Shown here one piece after another: positions 8,467 through 17,358 of a stretch of DNA of 64,000 nucleotides. Source of the stretch: Aquabacterium sp029268225 (lineage in GTDB: Bacteria > Pseudomonadota > Gammaproteobacteria > Burkholderiales > Burkholderiaceae_C); assembly GCF_037482285.1 (NCBI RefSeq), contig NZ_JBBEYB010000001.1:124001-188000 (forward strand), read 5' to 3'. Positions within the stretch are counted from its first letter, which is position 1. Each line of letters opens with the position of its first letter. The notes beneath the pieces were generated by a model. It was not told the DNA's origin, did not search any database, and was given only the letters and a program-made list of their open reading frames with translations. Position numbers and translations under genes: made by a program.

Positions 8467-8944
8467 GGAATTTCCTTAATTAACAAGTGATGAAAAAACG
8501 TCCGCGACGACATGCCGGGGCGTTGCAGAGACACGCAAGAAGATCACTTGGGTGGAAATTCGAACCAACCTGCCGGGCGGCAGGGGACAAACAACAGACC
8601 TCAGTAACGACGGTCTTGGTATACCTACAGAACGCACCATACACGGTTTTTCCGCCCCTGTCTTGTTTTATTTGGCCTCTCGCCTGAAATGGGGGGCTCA
8701 GCGGGGTGCTTGTGTCGTCATCGTTGGATTGGGCGCACCGTGTTATCATGTTCAGTTGCCCATTCGGCCTGAGGTCTTGCCATGACAGGCCTCGCGCATT
8801 GACTGCGATCGGATGGCACACGTTTGCACACCCAGGACGCCGCGCTCCGAGCGCAACCGATCATGGTCTTTTGTCCCGGGCGGGCGCGCACCCTCCGCGC
8901 AGGGCGCCGCCACATCACCGTCAAGACCTATTGGAGATCGGCCC
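8467..8944. promoter_or_regulatory. Divergent leader region of the cold-shock gene and infA
   Basis: This 478-base stretch has no supported gene. On the cold-shock side there is a compact hairpin (CCTGCC, loop GGGC, GGCAGG; 8569-8584) and an AT-rich start-proximal segment (TTAATTAA), fitting a structured cspA-type 5' UTR. On the infA side an extended -10 promoter (TG-T-TATCAT, 8741-8749) without a good -35 points rightwards and would give a leader of roughly 190 bases. A GGCCTG/CAGGCC inverted repeat with a 14-base loop lies near 8768-8793. Assignment of each element to a gene is inference. Confidence 0.4.
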
Positions 8945-9199
8945 ATGGCCAAGGAAGAACTGATTGAAATGAATGGCGTCGTGGACGAAGTCCTGCCGGA
9001 CTCGCGTTTCCGCGTCACGCTCGAAAACGGACACCAGCTGATTGCCTACACCTCGGGCAAGATGAAGAAGCACCATATCCGCATCCTGGCGGGTGACAAG
9101 GTCTCGCTGGAGCTGTCGCCTTACGACCTGACCAAGGGTCGCATCACCTTCCGTCACATCGAGCGCAACGGCTACACGCCGCCTCCCCGCCGCCACTGA
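8945..9199 (+). CDS. infA: Translation initiation factor IF-1
   Basis: IF-1 binds the ribosomal A site during initiation. The 84-residue protein has the OB-fold sequence MAKEELIEMNGVVDEVLPDS, RFRVTLENGH and GKMKKHHIRILAGDKV. It is a little longer than the usual 72 residues because of a Pro/Arg-rich tail (NGYTPPPRRH). It is away from ribosomal protein genes, next to a cold-shock gene; many betaproteobacteria carry such a second infA besides the one in the spc operon, so this is probably that copy. The start at 8945 follows a GGAG site; in-frame codons further upstream are not part of the family. Confidence 0.93.
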   Translation: MAKEELIEMNGVVDEVLPDSRFRVTLENGHQLIAYTSGKMKKHHIRILAGDKVSLELSPYDLTKGRITFRHIERNGYTPPPRRH

Positions 9200-9344
9200 T
9201 GTGACTCACCGGAACGGCCCTGCGGCCGGTTCCGGATGCGAACGTGGTTCGCTCACCCCCGTTGTTGTCTGGCGTGAACGCCTGAATGTGCCCGGTGCCT
9301 CATGAGAGGGCCCGGGCTTTGGTGCTTGGGCCGCAGTGATGGGC

Positions 9345-9962
9345 TCAGCGGCCCAGCCAGTCGAGGATGGGGCGCCACTGCGCCAGGTCCTTGTCCACCT
9401 TGTGCGCAGGCACGTCCCACAGGCTGAGGCCATGGGCCGCCAGATGGGTGTAGTTCTGCGTGTCGCGCAACTGGGCCAGCCAGGGGATGTCGAGCGAGCG
9501 CAGGAAGGTCTGCAGGTGCTCGGCGGCCTTGGTGTGGTCCTTGACGCGGTTGGCCACCACGCCCAGCTTCACCTTGTCGGAGCGTTTGCTTCGGTGCAGC
9601 TCGCTCAGGAAGTCCTGCGTGGCGTAGATGTCGAACACGCTGGCCTGCAGCGGTACGATGATGTGGCCGGCCAGTTTCATGACCGCCTGCAATCGCTTGC
9701 CGTGCAGGCCGGCCGGGGTGTCGAGCACGACGTGGGTGGTGCCCTTCGGGGGGCGCACGATGTCGTCGCGGTCCACGTCCCAACTCTGGATGGCGGGCAG
9801 CGTGTCGGGGCGCAGTTGCAGCCACAGGCGCGACGACTGCTGGCGATCGATGTCGCCCAGCATGACGCTGTGCCCCTGGCGGGCGAAATAGCCCGCGATG
9901 TTGCTCGACAGCGTGGACTTGCCGACGCCGCCCTTGGGATTGGCCACCACGATCACCGGCAT
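9345..9962 (-). CDS. Orphan ParA/MinD-family ATPase
   Basis: The 205-residue protein opens with MPVIVVANPKGGVGKST, a deviant Walker A motif of the ParA/MinD P-loop ATPases, followed by MLGDIDRQQSS (Walker A') and VVLDTPAG (Walker B). Such proteins form dynamic ATP-bound dimers that position DNA, protein clusters or machineries. It lacks the N-terminal helix-turn-helix of large plasmid ParAs, and no parB or parS is adjacent, so a chromosome-partition role is unlikely from context. It is divergent from a thioredoxin-like gene. The cargo is unknown. The 145 bases to infA hold hairpins at 9209-9236 and 9238-9252 but no clear T-run. Confidence 0.85.
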   Translation of the reverse strand: MPVIVVANPKGGVGKSTLSSNIAGYFARQGHSVMLGDIDRQQSSRLWLQLRPDTLPAIQSWDVDRDDIVRPPKGTTHVVLDTPAGLHGKRLQAVMKLAGHIIVPLQASVFDIYATQDFLSELHRSKRSDKVKLGVVANRVKDHTKAAEHLQTFLRSLDIPWLAQLRDTQNYTHLAAHGLSLWDVPAHKVDKDLAQWRPILDWLGR

Positions 9963-10064
9963 GGTTCGAACTCCTGTGTGACGGGGTTGAAAAAGGGAGT
10001 TCGATTATGGCGGTGGATGCCCGGTGCAATGTGACAGCGCCGGGTTTGAGACAATCGGGGCACC

Positions 10065-10460
10065 ATGGTTGATTCGCCCTCCCTCGTGCCCGCCCTCGAT
10101 GTGGTTTGTCTGTGCGCCGACTGGTGCGGCACCTGCCGTGAGTACGCGCAGGTGTTCGAGGCCCTGCAGCAGGCGCTGCCGGCCCACCACTACCGCTGGA
10201 TCGACATCGAGGACGAGGCCGACGCGCTGGGTGACATCGACATCGAGACCTTTCCGACGCTGTTGGTGGCCCACGGGGGACGCGTGCTGTTTGCCGGCCC
10301 GGTGCTGCCGCGTCTGGGCGATGCCCTGCGCTTGATCGAGGTGCAGACCGAGGTGGTGCAGCGCCAGGCCTGGCCCTCGCTGGCGAGCCTGGGGCTGCCG
10401 GCGGATCAGCAAACCGCCTACACGCAGCTGGCGCAGGCGCTGCACACGGCGCGCGGCTGA
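10065..10460 (+). CDS. Thioredoxin-like protein with a WCGTC active site
   Basis: A 131-residue cytoplasmic thioredoxin-fold protein with the redox motif CADWCGTC near residues 17-24 and the cis-proline region IETFPTLLVA. The C-terminal 40 residues after the fold are a helical extension. The sequence between the two cysteines (GT instead of GP) differs from classical thioredoxin, suggesting a specialised reductase or sensor. No signal peptide. It is divergent from the parA-like gene with 102 bases between starts, and converges with the condensation-domain gene. Substrate unknown. Confidence 0.85.
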   Translation: MVDSPSLVPALDVVCLCADWCGTCREYAQVFEALQQALPAHHYRWIDIEDEADALGDIDIETFPTLLVAHGGRVLFAGPVLPRLGDALRLIEVQTEVVQRQAWPSLASLGLPADQQTAYTQLAQALHTARG

Positions 10461-10550
10461 TGCCCATCCCGCTGCGGCAGGCGGGGAGCAAACTCGTACA
10501 GCTGGAGGGGCAACAGGTCGGGGGCCGCGTGCTCGTCGTCTGGTCGTGGG

Positions 10551-11897
10551 TCAGCTGACGGTGGACGACCCCTGCAAGCTGGCGAACTGCTGATCGAGCC
10601 GGCTGAGAAAGTCCACGACGGCCTCGTCGTCGATCTCGTCGCACTGGCGGATCACGGTGAGGCACTGCCGGCCGTTGAGGGTGAGGGCGCCCAGCAGCAG
10701 TGCGGTGCTGACGGTGGCGGGCCACAGGGCCTGCAGGCGCACGCGGGCGTCTTTCGGGTTGATGAACTCGGCGCTGCCCAGGTTGCTGAGGTGGCAGCTG
10801 AGTGCGGGCAGGGTGCCGCGGGCCTTGCTGGCCGCGATCAGCTGGCGATAGCGCGTGCGCCCGATGAAGGGCAGCCATTCGTACAGCGTCAGGGGCAGGG
10901 CGTGGTCACGCCGTTCGTAACGGGCCAGGTGCTGCTGGATCTGCCGCTCGATGTCGGCGATCTGGGCGGCCAGCGTGGGCTGGTGGCGTGCGCGCACGGT
11001 GAAGGACGAGACGTAGTTGCCGAATACCGGGGCCTGGCCTTCGGGGTAGTAGCGGCGCAGGTCGACGGAGATGCGCAAGGCGGCCACTGCCTGTGCGTTG
11101 CCGGTGTGCGGGGCCAGGAAGGTGTTGGCCACCAGGGCGGTCAGCAGGGTGTTTTGCGTGGTGCGATGGGCCTTGGCGAACTGCTTCATGGCCTCGGCCG
11201 GGCAGGGCAGCTCGTGGTAGCGGATGGCCGAGGTGGTGAAGCGCGGGCTGCGCCGGCTGGCCAGCATGATGACCTGTTGGCCTTGGGCTGCGAGTTTGTC
11301 GGCGCGGCCCTGGCGCCAGCCCCGCCAGACGGCTGCGGGCCATTGCCACAGGCGCGCGGGCGTGACGGCGGCGTGCATCGAGGGCGAGTCCAGGGGGCTG
11401 GCCGCGATGGGCTGGCCGTTGAGTCGGCCGAGGATGGCACACAGCAGCTGGACCATGGAGCGGCCGTCGCCCACGATGTGGTGCACCACGAAGAGCAGGG
11501 CGGGCTGCGTGGGGTGAGGCAGGAAGCGGGCGCGCCAGGGCAGGCCGCGCTCCAGCGAGAGCGGCTCGTTGAGGCGGGCGCTGTGCCAGGCCTGCAGCGC
11601 GTCGCGGTCGTCGAGGGCCACGCCGAGCTCCACCCGGTAGGCGTCGTCGAACAGCTGGTCCACGCTGCGGTCGTCGGGCAGGATGCGCAGGCGGTCGCGC
11701 CAGGGGCCGGGCTCGATCACGCTGCGCAGGCGCGGGAAGCCGGTGGTGAGTTCGCGCAGTGCTTGCCGCACCAAGGCTTCGTCGACCGGGCCGCTCAGGC
11801 GCAAGACATAGGGCTGGTTGATGGGGCCGAGGTGGCCCTCACCGGCCCAGTACAGGTGCTCGGATCGGTTCAGTGGAATCAGGTCGGGGGAGCGCAC
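10551..11897 (-). CDS. Condensation-domain / PapA-WES-like acyltransferase
   Basis: The 448-residue protein has the chloramphenicol-acetyltransferase-like condensation fold with the active-site motif HHIVGDG (His139, His140, Asp144, Gly145) and N-terminal DLIPLNRSEHLYWAG. Stand-alone proteins of this kind join acyl or amino-acyl groups to an alcohol or amine (PapA, WES/DGAT, NRPS C domains). No carrier-protein or adenylation gene is nearby, so it probably uses acyl-CoA or has a free substrate; this is inference. It is followed on the same strand by nothing of its own pathway. The 154-base gap to the next gene contains no recognised feature. Confidence 0.8.
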   Translation of the reverse strand: MRSPDLIPLNRSEHLYWAGEGHLGPINQPYVLRLSGPVDEALVRQALRELTTGFPRLRSVIEPGPWRDRLRILPDDRSVDQLFDDAYRVELGVALDDRDALQAWHSARLNEPLSLERGLPWRARFLPHPTQPALLFVVHHIVGDGRSMVQLLCAILGRLNGQPIAASPLDSPSMHAAVTPARLWQWPAAVWRGWRQGRADKLAAQGQQVIMLASRRSPRFTTSAIRYHELPCPAEAMKQFAKAHRTTQNTLLTALVANTFLAPHTGNAQAVAALRISVDLRRYYPEGQAPVFGNYVSSFTVRARHQPTLAAQIADIERQIQQHLARYERRDHALPLTLYEWLPFIGRTRYRQLIAASKARGTLPALSCHLSNLGSAEFINPKDARVRLQALWPATVSTALLLGALTLNGRQCLTVIRQCDEIDDEAVVDFLSRLDQQFASLQGSSTVS

Positions 11898-12051
11898 GGG
11901 AGAGCAGGCTTCGCGAGGGGGCGGTGCACCGACTGTAGGTGGGGCAGACGCTACGCTGGCCGGGGGCTTTCCAGTGAGGCGGCCCCCGATCTGCGGGGGC
12001 CGTGGGCGCGCCGAGCCCAGGCGGTGGGCGCCGGTTGTGGTCGGGTGGCGC

Positions 12052-13146
12052 TCAGCGGCGGGCAGGCGCCGGGGCGCGGCCGGCGGCTTGGCCTTGCGCG
12101 GTCTGGGCCAGCTCCAGCGCCAGGCGGCGCAAGGCTTCCCAGCCGTCTTCGGGCCATTGCGGGTGGCGCAGACCTTTGACGATGCCGTCGACGGTGCTGG
12201 CGTGGGCCACCAGGCGAGCCAGGGCGGTGGCGCGGGTCTGGGGCAGGATGCGTTCGAACAGGCGCTCGCGCGGGCCCCAGACGCGCTGTTCGCGCAGCAC
12301 CATGGGCAGGGGCTTGCCGCCGTCCAGTGCGGTGCGGGCGCGGTAGAGCGCCAGGATGTCTTCGGCCAAGGCCCAGTGCACGAGCACGGCGGCTTCGCCT
12401 TCGGCCTGCAGGCCGTCGATCATGCGCAGCGTGCGCTCGATCTGGCCCGAGAGCACGGCCTCGCTGAGCTTGAAGACGTTGAAGCGGGCCACATCGACCA
12501 CGGCCTCTTCGATCTGCTCGATGGTGAGGGTGCCGGGCGGGTGCAGCAGGCCGAGCTTGACGATTTCCTGGTGCGCGGCGAGCAGGTTGCCTTCGACGCG
12601 GTCGGCGAAGAAGGCCAGGGTGCGCTGACCGGCCTCGCCGGGTTCGACCTGCTGGCCCTGGGCAGCCAGGCGCTGGGCGATCCACAGGGGCAACTGCCCG
12701 CGCTCGATCGGATCGCAGCGCAGGGTCAGGCCCGTGCCATCGAGGGCGGTGAACCAGGCGCTGTTTTGCTGGGTCTTGTCCAGGCGCGGCAGGGTGACTA
12801 GCGTGAGCAGACCATCGTTGCCCTGGGCGGCTTCGCAGTACTGCTGCAGGGCCTGCGAGCCCTCCTTGCCGGGCTTGCCCGAGGGGATGCGGATCTCGAT
12901 GATCTGCTTGTCACCGAACAGGGACATTTCGCTGGCCGCACCCAACAGGCCCGACCAGTCAAAGTGCGCACCGCTGACGGTGTGCACCTGGCGTTCGGTG
13001 AAGCCGGCTGCGCGCGCAGCGGTGCGGATGGCATCACCGGCTTCCTGGGCCAGCAGGGGCTCGTCACCGTACAGCGTGTAGACGGGTTTGAGCGCACCGG
13101 CACCTTTGCTCAGGTGGGCCGAGAGCTGGTCGAGGCGCAGTTGCAT
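12052..13146 (-). CDS. holA: DNA polymerase III subunit delta
   Basis: HolA is the clamp-loader subunit that opens the beta sliding clamp. The 364-residue protein matches the family in length and in its order: N-terminal MQLRLDQLSAHL and PVYTLYGDEPLL (degenerate nucleotide-binding site), then SLFGDKQIIEIRIPSGKPG, and the conserved AHQEIVKLGLL region. The start at 13146 is chosen because it begins the homologous sequence and sits seven bases after the lptE stop; an upstream in-frame extension to 13203 would overlap lptE. It is the last gene of leuS-lptE-holA, a conserved proteobacterial order. Confidence 0.93.
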   Translation of the reverse strand: MQLRLDQLSAHLSKGAGALKPVYTLYGDEPLLAQEAGDAIRTAARAAGFTERQVHTVSGAHFDWSGLLGAASEMSLFGDKQIIEIRIPSGKPGKEGSQALQQYCEAAQGNDGLLTLVTLPRLDKTQQNSAWFTALDGTGLTLRCDPIERGQLPLWIAQRLAAQGQQVEPGEAGQRTLAFFADRVEGNLLAAHQEIVKLGLLHPPGTLTIEQIEEAVVDVARFNVFKLSEAVLSGQIERTLRMIDGLQAEGEAAVLVHWALAEDILALYRARTALDGGKPLPMVLREQRVWGPRERLFERILPQTRATALARLVAHASTVDGIVKGLRHPQWPEDGWEALRRLALELAQTAQGQAAGRAPAPARR

Positions 13147-13153
13147 GGGGTGC

Positions 13154-13753
13154 TCAGCGCACCGGCCCGGACCCGGCCTGGGTGGCGGGCATCGGGATCG
13201 CATCGCTGCGGAGCTGCTCGGGGCGGATGGCCGCCAGACGGCGCAGCACCTGGTTGACGATGTCGGTCTGCATGCTCTTTTGGAGGGCCGCAGCTTCGTC
13301 CTGCTTGGCCAGCGCGTCGCGCTCGTTGTAGTTCAGGTCGCGCGCCAGGGCCACGTCGGTGGGGCGGAGCAGTTCGGACCCGTCGCCCCGCAGGATGCGA
13401 AAGCGCACGCTGGTGCGCACGCTCATGACGCGCACCTGACCGTAGGCGGTTTTGGTGACGACAACCAGGTCGCGACTGTCACGCAAGGCCTCGAACACCA
13501 GGTGGCTGGTGGGCACCTGTTCGGTGCCGGCCGCCTGGGTGGCTTGCAGGGTGGAATCGACCACGCGCACGCCACTGGCTTCGAGTGCACGCGCCAGTTC
13601 GGCCGCCAGGGGCGAGGTGCTGGTGAAGCCAGTGAGCTGAATGGTGCGGAAGGCCATGGCCTTGGGGCCACGACGCAACTGGAAGCCGCAGCCTCCGAGG
13701 GTGGCCAGGGCCAGCGAGGCGCTCAGGCCGGTGAGGAGGTGGCGGCGCTGCAT
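13154..13753 (-). CDS. lptE: LPS-assembly lipoprotein LptE
   Basis: LptE plugs the LptD barrel and helps place lipopolysaccharide in the outer leaflet of the outer membrane. The 199-residue protein has an N-terminal signal with lipobox LGGC (Cys22), directly followed by the family hallmark GFQLRRG. The C-terminal half shows RPTDVALARDLNYNERDALA, typical of LptE. It starts two bases after the leuS stop and ends seven bases before holA, so the three genes form one operon. Confidence 0.93.
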   Translation of the reverse strand: MQRRHLLTGLSASLALATLGGCGFQLRRGPKAMAFRTIQLTGFTSTSPLAAELARALEASGVRVVDSTLQATQAAGTEQVPTSHLVFEALRDSRDLVVVTKTAYGQVRVMSVRTSVRFRILRGDGSELLRPTDVALARDLNYNERDALAKQDEAAALQKSMQTDIVNQVLRRLAAIRPEQLRSDAIPMPATQAGSGPVR

Positions 13754-13755
13754 GG

Positions 13756-16473
13756 TCAGACCACCACGTTGACGAGGCGACCGGGCACGACCACGACCTT
13801 CTTGGGGGCCTTGCCTTCGGCGAACTTGGCGAAGTCTTCGCTGGCCAGGGCGGCGGCCTCGATGGCGGCCTTGTCGGCGTTTGGGCTGACCTTGATCGAG
13901 CCGCGCAGCTTGCCGTTGACCTGCAGCATCAGTTCGATCTCGTCTTGCACCAGGGCGCTGTCGTCGACCTTGGGCCAGGCCGCGTCCAGCAGGTCGCCCT
14001 GTTTCAGGGCATAGCCCAGCTCGCTCCACAGCGTGTGGGCCAGGTGCGGGGTGGCGGGGTAGAGCACGCGCAGCAGGATGCCGAAGCCTTCGATCAGGGC
14101 GATCTGGCCGTCGGGCGTGTCGGTGGCCTTGAAGCCTTCGAGCGCGTTGAGCAGCTTCATCGCACCGGAGACCACGGTGTTGTACTGCATGCGCTGGTAG
14201 TCGTAGTCCACCTGCTTGAGCACGGTGTGCACTTCCAGGCGCAGGGCCTTGGCGTCCTTGCCGAAGGCGACGTCGGCCAGCGAGCTGGCACCTTGCGTGA
14301 GCGCGCTGGTGTCGGCCTTGGGCAGGGCGCTCAGCTTCATGCCGAAGTTCCAGACGCGGCGCAGGAAGCGGAAGCTGCCTTCGACGGCGGCGTCGTTCCA
14401 CTCCAGCGTCAGCTCGGGCGGCGCGGTGAACATGGTGTACAGGCGGGCGGTGTCGGCGCCGTACTTCTCGATCAGCTCTTGCGGGTCGATGCCGTTGTTC
14501 TTCGACTTGGACATGGTGCCCACGCCTTCGTAGTCGATGGCGGTGCCCACCGGCAGCATGCCGTCGGCGCTGTCCACGGCGGTGATCAGGCGGGCGCCGG
14601 TGACCTTGCCGGTTTCGTCCAGGACGTGCTCGACGTCCTTGGGCCAGAAGTACTCCTTGCCGCCCTTGGCGGTGCGGCGTGAGTAGATGTGGTTGAGCAC
14701 CATGCCCTGGGTGAGCAGCTTCTTGAAGGGCTCGTCGGCCTTGACCAGGCCCAGGTCACGCATGACCTTGGTCCAGAAGCGCGCGTACAGCAGGTGCAAG
14801 ATGGCGTGCTCGATGCCACCGATGTACTGGTCCATCGGCATCCAGTAGTCGGTGCGAGCGTCCACCATCTGGCCGTGGTTGTCGGCGCAGGTGTAGCGCA
14901 GGAAGTACCAGCTCGAGTCCACGAAGGTGTCCATCGTGTCGGTTTCGCGCTGGGCGGGCTTGCCGCACTTGGGGCAGCCGACGTTGAGGAAGTCGGGGCG
15001 CGACTTGAGCGGGTTGCCGCTGCCGTCCGGCACCACGTCTTCGGGCAGCACGACCGGCAGGTCCTTTTCAGGCACCGGCACGGGGCCGCAGTCGGCGCAG
15101 TGGATGACGGGGATGGGGGTGCCCCAGTAACGCTGGCGGCTGATGCCCCAGTCGCGCAGGCGCCAGGTGGTCTTCTTCTCGCCGATGCCCTTGGCGATCA
15201 GCAACTCGGCGACCTTGGCGACGGCGTCCTTGTGGGCCAGGCCGTCGAGCACGCCGGAGTTGACGCACACGCCTTGCTGCTTGTCGCCGTACCAGTCGGC
15301 CCAGGCGTCCAGGCTGAAGGTCTTGCCTTCGACACCGATGACCTGTTGGATGGCGATCCCGTACTTCTTGGCGAAGGCGAAGTCGCGCTCGTCGTGCGCG
15401 GGCACGCCCATCACGGCGCCGTCGCCATAGGACATCAGCACATAGTTGCCGACCCAGACTTCGACCTGCTGGCCGGTGAGCGGGTGGGTGACGAACAGGC
15501 CGGTGGGCACGCCCTTCTTTTCTTGCGTGGCGAGCTCGGCCTCGGTGGTGCCACCGTGCTTGCACTCGTCGATGAAGGCCTGCACTTCGGGCTTGGAGGC
15601 TGCGGCGTGCAGGGCCAGGGGGTGCTCGGCCGCCACGGCGCAGAAGGTCACACCCATGATGGTGTCGGCGCGGGTGGTGAACACCCACAGCTGACCGTTG
15701 TTGATCTTCTGGCCATCGGCGCCGGTGATGTCGTGGCTGAACGCAAAGCGCACGCCCTCGGACTTGCCGATCCAGTTTTCCTGCATCAGGCGCACGCGCT
15801 CCGGCCAGCCCGACAGGTAGTTCTTGTCTTCGGGGTTGGCGACGGCGCCCAGCAGCTCGTCGGCGTACTTGGTGATGTTCAGGTAGTAGCCCGGGATCTC
15901 GCGCTTTTCCACCAGGGCGCCCGAGCGCCAGCCGCGGCCGTCGATCACCTGCTCGTTGGCCAGCACGGTCTGGTCAACCGGGTCCCAGTTGACGGTTTGC
16001 GTGCGGCGCTCGCAGATGCCGGCTTCCAGCATCTTGATGAACAGCCACTGGTTCCACTTGTAGTACTCGGGCTGGCAGGTGGCGATTTCGCGCGACCAGT
16101 CGATCGCCAGGCCCATCGCCTTCATCTGCTTCTTCATGTAAGCGATGTTGTCGTAGGTCCAGGCGGCAGGCGGCACCTTGTTCTTGAGCGCGGCGTTTTC
16201 GGCGGGCAGGCCGAAGGCGTCCCAGCCCATGGGCATCAGCACGTTGTAGCCGTTCATGCGCAGGTAACGGGTCAACATGTCGTTGATCGTGTAGTTGCGC
16301 ACGTGGCCCATGTGCAGCTTGCCCGAGGGGTAGGGCAGCATGGAGCAGGCGTAGAACGATTTCTTGTCTGGGTTCTCGGTGACGCGGTAGGCGTCGTTGG
16401 CTTCCCAGTGCTGTTGGGCACGGGCTTCGACGGCACGCGGGTCGTAGGTCTGGTTGTCGGAAGGAGCGCTCAT
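13756..16473 (-). CDS. leuS: Leucyl-tRNA synthetase
   Basis: LeuS charges tRNA-Leu in the cytoplasm. The 905-residue class I synthetase has the HIGH-type motif HMGH (residues 54-57) within YPSGKLHMGHVRNY, a large editing (CP1) domain with TRADTIMGVTFCAVA, GVPAHDERDFAFAKKYG, the WYFLRYTC segment, and the KMSKS-type MSKSKNNG near residue 652. It is slightly longer than the usual 860-880 residues. First gene of the leuS-lptE-holA operon; the divergent DUF502 gene starts about 190 bases away. Confidence 0.97.
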   Translation of the reverse strand: MSAPSDNQTYDPRAVEARAQQHWEANDAYRVTENPDKKSFYACSMLPYPSGKLHMGHVRNYTINDMLTRYLRMNGYNVLMPMGWDAFGLPAENAALKNKVPPAAWTYDNIAYMKKQMKAMGLAIDWSREIATCQPEYYKWNQWLFIKMLEAGICERRTQTVNWDPVDQTVLANEQVIDGRGWRSGALVEKREIPGYYLNITKYADELLGAVANPEDKNYLSGWPERVRLMQENWIGKSEGVRFAFSHDITGADGQKINNGQLWVFTTRADTIMGVTFCAVAAEHPLALHAAASKPEVQAFIDECKHGGTTEAELATQEKKGVPTGLFVTHPLTGQQVEVWVGNYVLMSYGDGAVMGVPAHDERDFAFAKKYGIAIQQVIGVEGKTFSLDAWADWYGDKQQGVCVNSGVLDGLAHKDAVAKVAELLIAKGIGEKKTTWRLRDWGISRQRYWGTPIPVIHCADCGPVPVPEKDLPVVLPEDVVPDGSGNPLKSRPDFLNVGCPKCGKPAQRETDTMDTFVDSSWYFLRYTCADNHGQMVDARTDYWMPMDQYIGGIEHAILHLLYARFWTKVMRDLGLVKADEPFKKLLTQGMVLNHIYSRRTAKGGKEYFWPKDVEHVLDETGKVTGARLITAVDSADGMLPVGTAIDYEGVGTMSKSKNNGIDPQELIEKYGADTARLYTMFTAPPELTLEWNDAAVEGSFRFLRRVWNFGMKLSALPKADTSALTQGASSLADVAFGKDAKALRLEVHTVLKQVDYDYQRMQYNTVVSGAMKLLNALEGFKATDTPDGQIALIEGFGILLRVLYPATPHLAHTLWSELGYALKQGDLLDAAWPKVDDSALVQDEIELMLQVNGKLRGSIKVSPNADKAAIEAAALASEDFAKFAEGKAPKKVVVVPGRLVNVVV

Positions 16474-16667
16474 GGGGTCACCGAAAAGACAAGAGAGGCT
16501 GGCAGCCCTGGGAGGAAGCGGTGCGGTGCACAGCCGTCGGGTGCCAGCCTGTGAAGGTGGAACCGCTGATTATAGGAAGTAGCCGGCGGCAGGGTGGGGC
16601 GCTTTGCCGCCCAGGCTCGCGATAATGCCGGGCGGCAGTGTTGCCGTGCCGATGTCTGGGCCCTGAC

Positions 16668-17351
16668 ATGCTCATGAAGCGTTCCCTGCGTCAGCTCACC
16701 CGCACCTTCGTGACGGGCCTGCTGGCTGCCTTGCCTTTGTTTGTGACCGCCGCCGTGTTCATCTGGCTGGGGCGGCTGCTGTACGCCTGGCTGGGGCCGA
16801 GCAGCTTGGTGGGCAAGGTGTTCGTCAGCCTGGGGATCGGGCTGTCGGGTTCGGTGATGCTGGGCTATGTGCTGGGCGCCTTCATCATCGTGCTGGGGGT
16901 GTTCGCGCTCGGGCTGCTGGTCGAGGCCGAGTTGCAGCGCGGCCTGGCGCGGCTGGTCAATGCGGTGGTGCGCCGCATCCCGCTGGTGCGCAATGTCTAT
17001 GACCTGATCCGCCGCTTTGTGGACATGCTCAGTCAGGGCGAAGAGGACGGCCTCAAGACCATGAGCCCGGTCTGGTGCCGCTTTGGCGACAGCGGCGGCG
17101 TGAAGGTGCTGGCGCTGCTGTCCAGTCCCGATCCGGTCGAGATCGATGGGCAGCCTCACCTGGCGGTGCTGGTGCCTACCGCACCGGTGCCGGTGGGCGG
17201 CGGCCTGCTGTATGTGCGCGAGGATTGGGTGACACCCGCCGAGGTGGGCATGGACGGACTGACCAGCATCTATGTGTCGATGGGCGTGACGTCCAGCCAG
17301 GTGCTGGGACGCAGCCAGGCCTTGCCCAAGGCGCAGGACCCGGCTGCCTGA
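16668..17351 (+). CDS. DUF502 family membrane protein
   Basis: A 227-residue inner-membrane protein with two N-terminal hydrophobic helices (TFVTGLLAALPLFVTAAVFI and a second around residues 50-90) followed by the DUF502 segment VVRRIPLVRNVYDLIRRFVD and the later GGLLYVREDWVTPAEVGMD. Function unknown; homologues are widespread in proteobacteria. An ATG two codons downstream (16674, starting MKRSLRQLTRTF) matches the family start equally well; no strong ribosome site decides. It converges with the GST gene with seven bases between stops. Confidence 0.85.
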   Translation: MLMKRSLRQLTRTFVTGLLAALPLFVTAAVFIWLGRLLYAWLGPSSLVGKVFVSLGIGLSGSVMLGYVLGAFIIVLGVFALGLLVEAELQRGLARLVNAVVRRIPLVRNVYDLIRRFVDMLSQGEEDGLKTMSPVWCRFGDSGGVKVLALLSSPDPVEIDGQPHLAVLVPTAPVPVGGGLLYVREDWVTPAEVGMDGLTSIYVSMGVTSSQVLGRSQALPKAQDPAA

Positions 17352-17358
17352 GCCAGGC

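Noticed and set aside
9200..9344. Terminator after infA
   Set aside because: Hairpins at 9209-9236 and 9238-9252 and a GC-rich repeat near 9290-9318 exist, but none is followed by a convincing T-run.
13945..16554. Very long open frames antisense to leuS
   Set aside because: They mirror leuS codon bias in GC-rich DNA, have Gly/His/Val-rich low-complexity products and no ribosome sites; leuS has full family motifs.
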